Position numbers and translations under genes: made by a program
Origin: an uncultured Geobacteraceae bacterium
GTDB lineage: Bacteria; Desulfobacterota; Desulfuromonadia; Geobacterales; Pseudopelobacteraceae
Direction: 5' to 3'
Length of the DNA stretch: 40,515 bases
Assembly: GCA_903876875.1 (NCBI GenBank)
Contig: CAIRBT010000038.1
Span: forward strand, 1-40,515
In this document: one piece after another, positions 1-6,670 of the stretch
Position numbering within the stretch: position 1 is the stretch's first letter
Layout of the letters: each line of letters begins with the position of its first letter
Notes under the pieces: model-generated
Told to the model about the DNA's origin: nothing
Databases searched by the model: none
The model's input: the letters and a program-made list of their open reading frames with translations, nothing else

Positions 1-240
1 TGCCTGAAAGCCGTTGAATCTGACGGAGATGCCCTTCGGTACGTCAAGGATCAGACCGAGCCTATCTGCCTGAAAGCCGTTGAATCTGACGGAGATGCCC
101 TTCGGTACGTCAAGGATCAGACCGAGCCTATCTGCCTGAAAGCCGTTGAATCTGACGGATATGCCCTTCGGTACGTCAAGGATCAGACCGAGCCTATCTG
201 CCTGAAAGCCGTTGAATCTGACGGAGATGCCCTTAAGTAC
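1..240 (+). repeat. 66-bp coding tandem repeats, 3 near-identical units plus a partial
   Basis: Units begin at 1, 67, 133 and 199, each starting TGCCTGAAAGCC. Units 1 and 2 are identical. Unit 3 differs by one base (GGATAT for GGAGAT, changing Asp to Tyr). Unit 4 matches for its first 36 bases and then diverges at the end of the gene. The period of 66 is in frame (22 codons). Such DNA identity points to recent amplification or homogenisation. The array runs off the left edge, so the copy number is unknown. Confidence 0.95.
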
Positions 241-276
241 GTTGATATTGACACTTTTGAAGAAGATGGGGAATAG
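1..276 (+). CDS. C-terminus of a DUF4116-type repeat protein (5' partial)
   Basis: The reading frame is open from base 1 to a TAG at 274-276, so only the last 91 residues are present. They consist of 22-residue repeats read as C-L-K-A-V-E-S-D-G-D-A-L-R-Y-V-K-D-Q-T-E-P-I. This matches the pattern of DUF4116 repeats (two short helices per unit, with an Asp-Gly turn and a Tyr-Val motif). The last unit diverges and ends in an acidic tail (D-x-D-x-F-E-E-D-G-E). DUF4116 has no established function; such repeats resemble helical protein-binding scaffolds. The gene ends 2 bases before the nuclease gene, so it is part of the early operon. Family call moderately sure; function unknown. Confidence 0.72.
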   Translation, partial: CLKAVESDGDALRYVKDQTEPICLKAVESDGDALRYVKDQTEPICLKAVESDGYALRYVKDQTEPICLKAVESDGDALKYVDIDTFEEDGE

Positions 277-278
277 CC

Positions 279-1094
279 GTGAACATCCGGGTATCCATGC
301 TTCCTTCATATCCTGACTGCCCACGCCGCGCCGTGGCAAAGCAGTTCCGGAGTAAGTTTCAAAAACTCGGCTATACGTTCCGGCAGCTTCCACCTTCAGT
401 GGGGGCGGCTGCCGGAACTGCGGTGCATGCCTCGACCGCTGAGATGGACCGGGCGTTATGGCGTGGGGAACCTGCCAACGTGGATGCAGCTATTGACATG
501 GCCGTTGCCGAGTTCAACGATGAGGTTGCCACCGGCTGCATCTGGGACGATACAACTCCGAACATCAACATAGCACATCAGCAGATCCGGAAGATGACAG
601 TGGCGTACGTTCCCCGCATGCCTCTGACTATTAACGGAGAACCAGCCGTGGAAATCGGCGGCGAACATGGCCTCAGGGCGAACTGCGGTGACGGGTGGGA
701 GCTGACCGGACACCCTGACCTGATTGATACGTTACGTTACATCCGTGACAAGAAAACCGGCGCGCTTGTGCGTCCCTACCATGGCCAGCTCGGGGGATAT
801 TCCCTCCTGGTGCGCAGTAATAAAATATGCGAACCAGGAGGGCTCGGTATGGACTACATCCCGCGCACACCGAAAACCAAGGGCCAGAAACCGCCAATCA
901 TTACCGAGTATCCGGTGGGGGCATGCGAGCGCAACGCCACTGGGATCATCCACCGGATCAAGGCTGATATGATTGTTTTTGATTCGACCGGCGACCTGGA
1001 GCGCGCGTTCTGCACCAATATGATGAGCATGATGTGCACAGATAAATACTGCCCAGCTTGGGGTACTTCGTTCTGTGAATTGACGGGGAAATGA
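279..1094 (+). CDS. Cas4/RecB-like PD-(D/E)XK exonuclease with predicted Fe-S cluster
   Basis: A 271-residue protein starting at GTG. Visible landmarks are a Cys at residue 14 in a C-P-R-R context near the N-terminus, G-T-A-V-H with H50, then G-H-P-D-L-I-D with D147, and R-D-K-K with D157 and K159. A Q-x3-Y helix (G-Q-L-G-G-Y) follows, and three C-terminal cysteines sit at about 253, 258 and 266. This order (one early Cys, nuclease core, three late Cys) is that of Cas4, AddB and Dna2-type nucleases, where four cysteines hold a 4Fe-4S cluster. Likely role: 5' or 3' resection of phage DNA ends to feed the RecT-like annealase encoded two genes downstream. It follows the DUF4116 gene by 2 bases and overlaps the next gene by ATGA. 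Cluster and polarity are inferred. Confidence 0.8.
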   Translation: MNIRVSMLPSYPDCPRRAVAKQFRSKFQKLGYTFRQLPPSVGAAAGTAVHASTAEMDRALWRGEPANVDAAIDMAVAEFNDEVATGCIWDDTTPNINIAHQQIRKMTVAYVPRMPLTINGEPAVEIGGEHGLRANCGDGWELTGHPDLIDTLRYIRDKKTGALVRPYHGQLGGYSLLVRSNKICEPGGLGMDYIPRTPKTKGQKPPIITEYPVGACERNATGIIHRIKADMIVFDSTGDLERAFCTNMMSMMCTDKYCPAWGTSFCELTGK

Positions 1095-1639
1095 TTATGA
1101 ATGACATCGAAGAGTTCTTGGCCAACCAGAAGCGGTTCCGTTGCGAACGGCTATCCGCTGTAATTACCAAGCAACACTGCAACACTAATAAACAATCAGG
1201 CCGGGTTATCCTCTGTGGTGGATGTCCAGGTTTGTCAAAGGAGCCTGTAGAAATGGCAAAAAAATGTAATGAACCCGATTGCACCAACATCAATTGGAAG
1301 TCAGGCAAATGTTACCGCCATCACCCTGATAATATCGCCAAAAGAACTTCAGTAGAGGTGCCGGTAATCCGTAGCACTCCAAATGATGCAGACAAACTGG
1401 CGGAAGTGCTGAAGCCTGTTAAAACCCCGTCCATCACTGAAAGCCCTATTACTGAAACCAAAATCTCTGATGCAGAGATTCATATTGTAAATTTGATATA
1501 TGTGTTCAAACAGAAGCAGGAAGCAGAGTTGACCGCTTTCTCTGAGCATCTGTCCAGCATCACCGACCCTGTCGAAAAGCTGTTGTTCACGCTGAAGGCA
1601 GTACAAATTGAAACTTTTGGAGGACACGATAATGAGTAA
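1091..1639 (+). CDS. Cys-rich phage protein of unknown function, probable zinc binding
   Basis: 182 residues. The first ATG overlaps the upstream TGA (ATGA); a second in-frame ATG lies at 1097, giving an alternative start. The first third has two cysteine clusters: C18, C30 and a C-G-G-C pair near 42-45, then a K-K-C-x4-C and G-K-C-Y-R-H group near 59-75. Both look like small zinc-binding modules. The rest is a proline/threonine-rich linker followed by a helical C-terminus. I do not recognise a named family. Its place between the Cas4-like nuclease and the RecT-like protein suggests an accessory role in recombination, but this is guilt by position only. Confidence 0.65.
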   Translation: MIMNDIEEFLANQKRFRCERLSAVITKQHCNTNKQSGRVILCGGCPGLSKEPVEMAKKCNEPDCTNINWKSGKCYRHHPDNIAKRTSVEVPVIRSTPNDADKLAEVLKPVKTPSITESPITETKISDAEIHIVNLIYVFKQKQEAELTAFSEHLSSITDPVEKLLFTLKAVQIETFGGHDNE

Positions 1640-2618
1640 CGAAGTCGTTGTACAAGAAACCACCACCGCCGTTGCCAAGATCGATAATGGTAAACCGGCC
1701 CTCTTTAATCCGGCTGCATTTGACCAGATCTGGAGAGCATCAAAGTTGTTCAGCTCGTCAGATCTGGTGCCGTCCGCTTACAAAGGTAAGCCCGAAAACT
1801 GTTTTATCGCCATTGAAATGGCCGATCGCATGGGTATCAGCCCGTTTGCCATGTTGCAATCGTTGGTGATCATCCAGGGGAAGCCGTCAATGGAGGCCAA
1901 GCTAATTATCGCCCTAGTGAATGACTCCGGCATTTTTGCTGATTCACTGGAATACGAAATCGTTGGCGATGATCCTTATGCCAAAAATTACAAGGTGCGC
2001 TGTTTCGCCACGATGAAGAAAACTGGTAAGATTTGTCTCGGTCCTTGGATCACCTATCAGATGGTAGAGGGTGAAGGCTGGCTTAACAAGCAGGGCTCCA
2101 AGTGGAAAACCATGCCGTCAATCATGTTCATGTACCGCGCAGCATCTTATTTTGCAAAGGTCTATTGCCCGAATATCACCATGGGGATGCAGACACGCGA
2201 AGAGATAGAAGATATCAAGCCAATCGATATTACTCCAGAGCGGAAAGAAGCCCCTGCTCTGGTGGCACCTGCTGAAACCCCAAAGACAGTGGTAATAGAC
2301 TCCGACCCCGTCTCTGAAAAATCGCCCACCTTGGTCGCCCCCACTGTAGAAGTCGTTGACGAACAGATTGGCGAGGTTATCGAACAGCCGCCCGTCGAGA
2401 CAGCAGAGCAGAAACATACACGCAACCGCCGCACCAAGGCCCAGATAGAGGCCGACAAGCAGGCAGCTCAGCAAGCTGACGGACCACCGGCGCATATTCT
2501 GGAGTCAAACGAAGACGATTTCCCGGATCCTCCAGGAGGCATTCCTGAAGAACCGCCTCACCCTGCTGCCGCATCCAACGAACCGGCTGAATCCGAACCG
2601 ATGGGAGACCTATTCTAA
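1632..2618 (+). CDS. RecT-like single-strand annealing recombinase
   Basis: 328 residues starting at the ATG at 1632, chosen because GGAGG lies 10 bases upstream; an in-frame ATG at 1608 has no such site. It overlaps the previous gene by 8 bases. The first ~190 residues carry the RecT/Bet-type core: a hydrophobic A-I-E-M-A-D-R-M-G-I-S-P-F helix, a G-K-P-S-M-E-A-K-L strand-helix, then W-K-T-M-P and M-F-M-Y-R-A-A-S-Y-F near 155-185. The C-terminal 130 residues are proline/acid-rich and low complexity, ending in G-D-L-F, reminiscent of the acidic tails by which SSB-like proteins recruit partners. With the Cas4-like exonuclease it would make an exonuclease/annealase pair. Family call is from pattern, not alignment. 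Confidence 0.75.
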   Translation: MSNEVVVQETTTAVAKIDNGKPALFNPAAFDQIWRASKLFSSSDLVPSAYKGKPENCFIAIEMADRMGISPFAMLQSLVIIQGKPSMEAKLIIALVNDSGIFADSLEYEIVGDDPYAKNYKVRCFATMKKTGKICLGPWITYQMVEGEGWLNKQGSKWKTMPSIMFMYRAASYFAKVYCPNITMGMQTREEIEDIKPIDITPERKEAPALVAPAETPKTVVIDSDPVSEKSPTLVAPTVEVVDEQIGEVIEQPPVETAEQKHTRNRRTKAQIEADKQAAQQADGPPAHILESNEDDFPDPPGGIPEEPPHPAAASNEPAESEPMGDLF

Positions 2619-2725
2619 TGTCAAAACATACACTTTGTAAAAACCTGTCCTGTGATCTGACCCAGGACGAGATATCCATCTACAGCCAGGAACTGGCCAT
2701 ACGCCCTGGAGGACTAACGCCATGA
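2618..2725 (+). CDS. 35-residue phage mini-protein
   Basis: The start codon overlaps the upstream stop (TAATG at 2616-2620) and the stop overlaps the next start (ATGA at 2722-2725). The frame is thus locked at both ends by translational coupling, strong evidence that it is translated. The product contains L-T-x-D-E-I-x-x-Y-x-x-E-L-A, resembling the start of a family of short phage proteins of about 50 residues that sit in recombination modules. Here it stops early, as if truncated. It also contains the GGAGGA ribosome binding site of the following ATPase gene. Function unknown. Confidence 0.6.
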   Translation: MSKHTLCKNLSCDLTQDEISIYSQELAIRPGGLTP

Positions 2726-4470
2726 ACGTCACTATAAATAATTACAGAGGGCTGGCTTCGGCCAGCCTCAACCTCTCCCGTATATGCCTGTTGGCTGGAC
2801 CGAACGAGGCCGGGAAGACTTCCGCATCACAGGCAGTGGCATCCGCACTCACCGGAGAACCGGTACCGATCAAGGGCGTTAAAAAAACTGAGTCCGGTCT
2901 GCTGGTCCGCGCCGGTACCGCGAATGCTAGCGTTGATCTGGTTGGCGCTAACGGATCCACCAATATCACTTGGCCATCTGCCAAGGTCAAAACCGAGGGG
3001 CAAGCTCCATTTGCTTCTCACTTTGCGACAGGCCTGCAGAGCATCGTCAACCTAGATGACAAAGAGCGGGTGAAGGTTCTTACCGAATACCTCAAGGCCG
3101 TTCCTACCCGCGCAGATCTGGACGCGCAGTTGTCGAGCCTGAAATTTCCGGTCAAGCACCTTGATCAACTCTGGCAACTCATTGAACAGCAGGGGTGGGA
3201 TGGTGCATGCTCCCAGATCAAGGAAAAAGGCGCACGCCTCAAAGGCCAGTGGGAAAACGTTACCGCCGATCGCTACGGCAGCAAGAAGGGCGAGAGCTGG
3301 ATCCCGGAAGGCTACTCGGATGAATTGATGGGGCAGAGCGAGGATAAACTGTCCGCCATCGTCACCGATGCCCGCGACTCACTGGAGGCTGCTATTGCTG
3401 CTGATGCTGTTGATGACTCCAAACGCGTTGGCCTTGAGGAGCTGGAAGCACTGCTGCCCGGCAGAAGAATTGATGCTCTTGCCGCTGAAGCTGCTACTGC
3501 CGACCCTGCGCTAAAGAACCAACTGGAAGAGTGCAACGGCATGATTGCCGTGATTGAAAAAAATCGCCTGGAACTGCAGCAAAAACTGACTGCGCTGCCG
3601 GCATTGACTGATACCTCCGCAATGTCATGCCCTGGTTGCGGCTGTGCCCTTCACGTTGTCGGTAAGACGCTTAAGAAAGCTCAGGAATATACCCAGGAGG
3701 AAATCGAAACCCGTCAGACAGCTATTGACGAGTTGAAAGGCAAAATTCAGGCGGCTGCCAATGCTATTACCAAACACATGGAGGCTGCAGCCAGAATTAA
3801 AAAACAGATCTACGAGGCCGAGGCTTCCAGGATGCAAAAAATCACCGAATGCAAACGCCTGGTCAAAGAATCGGAGGCCGCAGCAAAAGAGCTTGAGAAA
3901 CCGACAGCGGCTGCATCACCAATATCGGTGGATGATTGCCGTACCACTCTGTCACAGGCAGAGACTAGGATGAAAGCTTTTAAGGCAAAATTTGAAGCCG
4001 ACCGGTTGCACATTGCCATTGGTCAGAATGCGGAGCTTCTGGCGAAGATCGCACCGGAAGGGATCCGAGGTGACGTGCTGGTGAAGTCGCTGAAAAAATT
4101 CAACGAATCACTATCTCCTCTTTCCAAGGCTGCTGGTTGGCGCGCCGTAACACTGGAATCTGATTTTATGCCGACGTACGGCGGGACGATCTACCTGCTG
4201 CTGTCCGAGTCGGCCAAGTTCAGGGTACGCATCATCCTGCAGATGGGAATGGCACTGATAGACAAATCACAGGCCATCATCATCGATGCTGCGGACATCT
4301 TGGACAAGGGCGGACGCAACGGTCTGTTCAAGGCAGTGAAACAAGCAGGTATCCCTGCCTTGGTGGCAATGACTATGGATGATAAATCACTGGTTCCGAA
4401 TCTGGCCAAGGCCGGCCAGGGTTACTCATACTGGCTAAATGGTGATGCTGTCGCGGAGGCAATAGCGTGA
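2722..4470 (+). CDS. Mini-Rad50/RecF-like AAA ATPase with CxxC hook
   Basis: 582 residues. The N-terminus holds a Walker A motif at 26-33 (G-P-N-E-A-G-K-T) following a N-Y-R-G-L motif typical of RecF/Rad50/SMC ATPases. A central helical region, rich in Ala/Glu/Lys and likely coiled coil (about 160-430), is interrupted by C-P-G-C-G-C at 303-308, like the zinc hook at the tip of Rad50. The C-terminal half of the ATPase ends with a Walker B strand I-I-I-D at 519-522, followed by Ala rather than the usual catalytic Glu. Likely role: DNA-end binding or tethering with the nuclease and annealase of this operon. Overlaps its neighbours by 4 bases on each side. No separate Mre11-like nuclease is seen in the window. 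Confidence 0.78.
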   Translation: MNVTINNYRGLASASLNLSRICLLAGPNEAGKTSASQAVASALTGEPVPIKGVKKTESGLLVRAGTANASVDLVGANGSTNITWPSAKVKTEGQAPFASHFATGLQSIVNLDDKERVKVLTEYLKAVPTRADLDAQLSSLKFPVKHLDQLWQLIEQQGWDGACSQIKEKGARLKGQWENVTADRYGSKKGESWIPEGYSDELMGQSEDKLSAIVTDARDSLEAAIAADAVDDSKRVGLEELEALLPGRRIDALAAEAATADPALKNQLEECNGMIAVIEKNRLELQQKLTALPALTDTSAMSCPGCGCALHVVGKTLKKAQEYTQEEIETRQTAIDELKGKIQAAANAITKHMEAAARIKKQIYEAEASRMQKITECKRLVKESEAAAKELEKPTAAASPISVDDCRTTLSQAETRMKAFKAKFEADRLHIAIGQNAELLAKIAPEGIRGDVLVKSLKKFNESLSPLSKAAGWRAVTLESDFMPTYGGTIYLLLSESAKFRVRIILQMGMALIDKSQAIIIDAADILDKGGRNGLFKAVKQAGIPALVAMTMDDKSLVPNLAKAGQGYSYWLNGDAVAEAIA

Positions 4471-5903
4471 AATTTTCACTTCGCGATTATCAACAGACTG
4501 GCGTTCAGGCCCTCCGGGAGCGATTCCGGAGGGGTGACCGCAACGTCCTTTACCAACTCCCGACAGGTGGCGGTAAGACCGTAGTGTTTTCCTATATCAC
4601 CGAAGGTGCCAGCAAGAGAGGAAACCGCGTCCTTATCCTGGTACATCGACAGGAGCTCATCAGGCAGACTTCTGCATCATTGCATGAGATCGGTGTCGAG
4701 CACGGCATCATCGCACCAGGTTACACACCCACATGGGATAACGTCCAGGTGGCCAGTGTGCAGACACTCGTTAAACGATTGACCAAGATCCACGCTCCGC
4801 AGCTGATAATTTCCGACGAATGTCATCATGCCGGTGCCGCCTCCTGGGCAAAAATTTTCGCTCATTTTTCGCAAGCCAACATCCTGGGCGTAACTGCCAC
4901 TCCTGTACGGCTTGACGGGAAAGGCCTTGGCCGATCTGCTGGCGGGTTCTTCGATTCAATGGTGAGCGGCCCTACCGTTTCCGCACTAATCAAGCAGGGC
5001 TATCTGGCAGAACCGAAAATATTTGCCCCGCCAATCGGCGCGGACCTGTCGAACCTCCGTAAAAAATACGGTGAATTCGTTACGGCGGAATCAGCGGCGG
5101 CACTTGACAAGCCGGTCATAACCGGCTGTGCGGTTAAGCATTACCAGAAGCTGGCCAACGGGATCCCGGCGATCGCGTTCTGTTCATCTGTCGCACATGC
5201 CGAACACGTAGCCGAGCAGTTCCGGTCGGCAGGTTTCCAGGCAGCCAGTATCGACGGAACGATGCACGACAACGAACGCAAGGCGCGGATAAGTGCCTTG
5301 GGGAATGGCGGTCTGCATGTTCTAACCAGCTGCGACATTATTAGCGAGGGGACAGATATTCCGATTGTGGGTGCTGCGATCCTCCTGAGGCCTACTGCAT
5401 CAATGGGACTATATTTACAACAGGTGGGGCGATGCCTCCGGATGTACTCCGGAAAGAAACACGCCATCATTCTGGACCATGTCGGCAACGTCATGCGGCA
5501 CGGTATGCCGGACGAGGATCGGGAATGGACGCTGGACGGCGAGAATAAAACCTCCAAGAAGAAAAACGACGAGCAAGATATTAAGGTCAAACAGTGTGAA
5601 CAGTGTTACACCGTGCACGTTCCCTCGTCGCGCTGTCCATTTTGTGGTTATGTGTATGAGGTTTCCATAAGGGAAATCGAACAGGCCGAGGGCGAGCTGC
5701 AGGAGGTGGACGCAAAACGGCTGGCAGAGATCGAAGCAGACCGGAAGAAAATGTTTCAGCGCAGAGAAGAAGGTCAGTGCCGCACGTTGCAGGATTTTCA
5801 AGCACTGGCTGAACGTCGCGGATACGCGCCTGGTTGGGCATATCACCGGTACCGAGCACGACAGCAGCGCGGCGGGTCTCCGTCGCTGGCATATGCGAGT
5901 TAA
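4467..5903 (+). CDS. SF2 DEAD/DEAH-type helicase with C-terminal zinc ribbon
   Basis: 478 residues. Motifs in order: an R-D-Y-Q-Q box at 6-10 (Q-motif-like), Walker A P-T-G-G-G-K-T at 32-38, V-H-R-Q-E-L motif Ia, D-E-C-H at 117-120 (motif II), G-V-T-A-T-P motif III, and Q-Q-V-G-R-C-L-R from 318 (motif VI). After the helicase core comes a four-Cys ribbon C-x2-C-x9-C-x2-C at 377-393, then a P-G-W-A-x-H-R-Y-R-A-R-Q tail that recurs in phage helicases. It resembles ResIII/RadD-like phage helicases. Probable role: branch migration or fork remodelling during phage recombination-dependent replication. ATGA overlap with the ATPase gene. Confidence 0.88.
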   Translation: MKFSLRDYQQTGVQALRERFRRGDRNVLYQLPTGGGKTVVFSYITEGASKRGNRVLILVHRQELIRQTSASLHEIGVEHGIIAPGYTPTWDNVQVASVQTLVKRLTKIHAPQLIISDECHHAGAASWAKIFAHFSQANILGVTATPVRLDGKGLGRSAGGFFDSMVSGPTVSALIKQGYLAEPKIFAPPIGADLSNLRKKYGEFVTAESAAALDKPVITGCAVKHYQKLANGIPAIAFCSSVAHAEHVAEQFRSAGFQAASIDGTMHDNERKARISALGNGGLHVLTSCDIISEGTDIPIVGAAILLRPTASMGLYLQQVGRCLRMYSGKKHAIILDHVGNVMRHGMPDEDREWTLDGENKTSKKKNDEQDIKVKQCEQCYTVHVPSSRCPFCGYVYEVSIREIEQAEGELQEVDAKRLAEIEADRKKMFQRREEGQCRTLQDFQALAERRGYAPGWAYHRYRARQQRGGSPSLAYAS

Positions 5904-5923
5904 ACGGGAGGACGGGAGGAGTT

Positions 5924-6010
5924 ATGAAAGGTATTAGATTTCGGTGCATGTTTTGTGGTCGTGAGTTCGAAACAGTGGAGGAATGCAATGTCTGCGAAGA
6001 AAGCCACTAA
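5924..6010 (+). CDS. 28-residue zinc-ribbon mini-protein
   Basis: A very short gene preceded by an unusually strong purine-rich ribosome binding site (GGGAGGACGGGAGGAG, 5905-5920). The product is nearly all zinc ribbon: C8-x2-C11 and C21-x2-C24 with a hydrophobic/acidic middle (F-E-T-V-E-E). It overlaps the next gene by 23 bases and carries that gene's GGAGG site inside it. The paired CxxC spacing is that of rubredoxin-knuckle zinc ribbons, which often modulate nucleic-acid enzymes. Short length lowers certainty, but the motif and start signal together make chance unlikely. Confidence 0.68.
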   Translation: MKGIRFRCMFCGREFETVEECNVCEESH

Positions 6011-6251
6011 AACAGCGAATGTCTTTGCAAATATCTATGAAGGTCATTTTGACGTCAATTTTGATTGCGTGGGAGTCACTGTTTGCCGGTTTGCGCTCTG
6101 TTTCACTATGCCTCCGGAGGACGGGGACAAATGCCATTACAACGATTGTGGATCATGTGTTTCCCCGCATTCAAAACAGGCGTCCCTCGGATCTCTCAAA
6201 AATAGGATTTCAAAAGAGCTGAAACTGATAGAGGAAAATTTCGAGGGTTAA
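5988..6251 (+). CDS. Small Cys-containing phage protein, unknown
   Basis: 87 residues from the ATG at 5988, with GGAGG 7 bases upstream inside the preceding gene. A GTG at 5955 in frame has no good binding site and was not used. The protein starts basic (S-A-K-K-A-T-K-T), has a central hydrophobic strand region with Cys residues (C-x4-V-C, then C-H-x3-C-G-S-C) and a helical C-terminus. I do not recognise a family. It may bind metal through the H/C cluster near the middle. Confidence 0.6.
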   Translation: MSAKKATKTANVFANIYEGHFDVNFDCVGVTVCRFALCFTMPPEDGDKCHYNDCGSCVSPHSKQASLGSLKNRISKELKLIEENFEG

Positions 6252-6255
6252 TTGC

Positions 6256-6642
6256 ATGACCGAAAATAACATTCAAAAGCAGATCATGCTTGCAGCCAGC
6301 CAGGCCGGCGCAACTGTATTCCGGAACAACACCGGCAACGGAGTCCTGGGTCAGGTAGTGAAACAGGAGGGCGGACAATTCCATATCGTTAACGGCCGGC
6401 GCGTACAGTTCGGTCTGTGCGTTGGATCTTCCGATCTCGTGGGGTGGCGCTCAATAACCGTCACTCCGGATATGGTCGGCAAGCCGGTCGCTTTATTCCT
6501 TGCCCTGGAGGTAAAAACCCCCTCGGGTAAACCTACCATGGAGCAGATTAATTTCATAAATGCTGTTCGCCGAGCTGGAGGCCTGGCCGGTGTGGTCCGG
6601 TCTGTTGATGATGCTCTGGGTGTTTGTAATCCACTGCTGTAA
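6256..6642 (+). CDS. VRR-NUC domain nuclease
   Basis: 128 residues, the usual length for a stand-alone phage VRR-NUC. Visible: an N-terminal helix with N-I-Q-K-Q-I, V-F-R-N-N-T-G at 21-27, G-S-S-D-L-V-G around D60, then L-E-V-K-T-P-S-G with E85 and K87, and E-Q-I-N-F with Q97, giving the D...E-x-K...Q catalytic set of PD-(D/E)XK enzymes. The C-terminal G-G-x-A-G-V-V-R-S-V-D-D is also typical. Such proteins cut branched DNA (Holliday junctions or flaps) and probably resolve replication intermediates before packaging. It begins 4 bases after the upstream stop and directly precedes the primase-helicase. Confidence 0.9.
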   Translation: MTENNIQKQIMLAASQAGATVFRNNTGNGVLGQVVKQEGGQFHIVNGRRVQFGLCVGSSDLVGWRSITVTPDMVGKPVALFLALEVKTPSGKPTMEQINFINAVRRAGGLAGVVRSVDDALGVCNPLL

Positions 6643-6670
6643 TTATTCCTAAAAATATTCCGAGGGTGCA

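Noticed and set aside
1-240. Possible CRISPR array
   Set aside because: The repeats are 66 bp, directly abutting with no spacers, in frame, and translate to a known repeat pattern.
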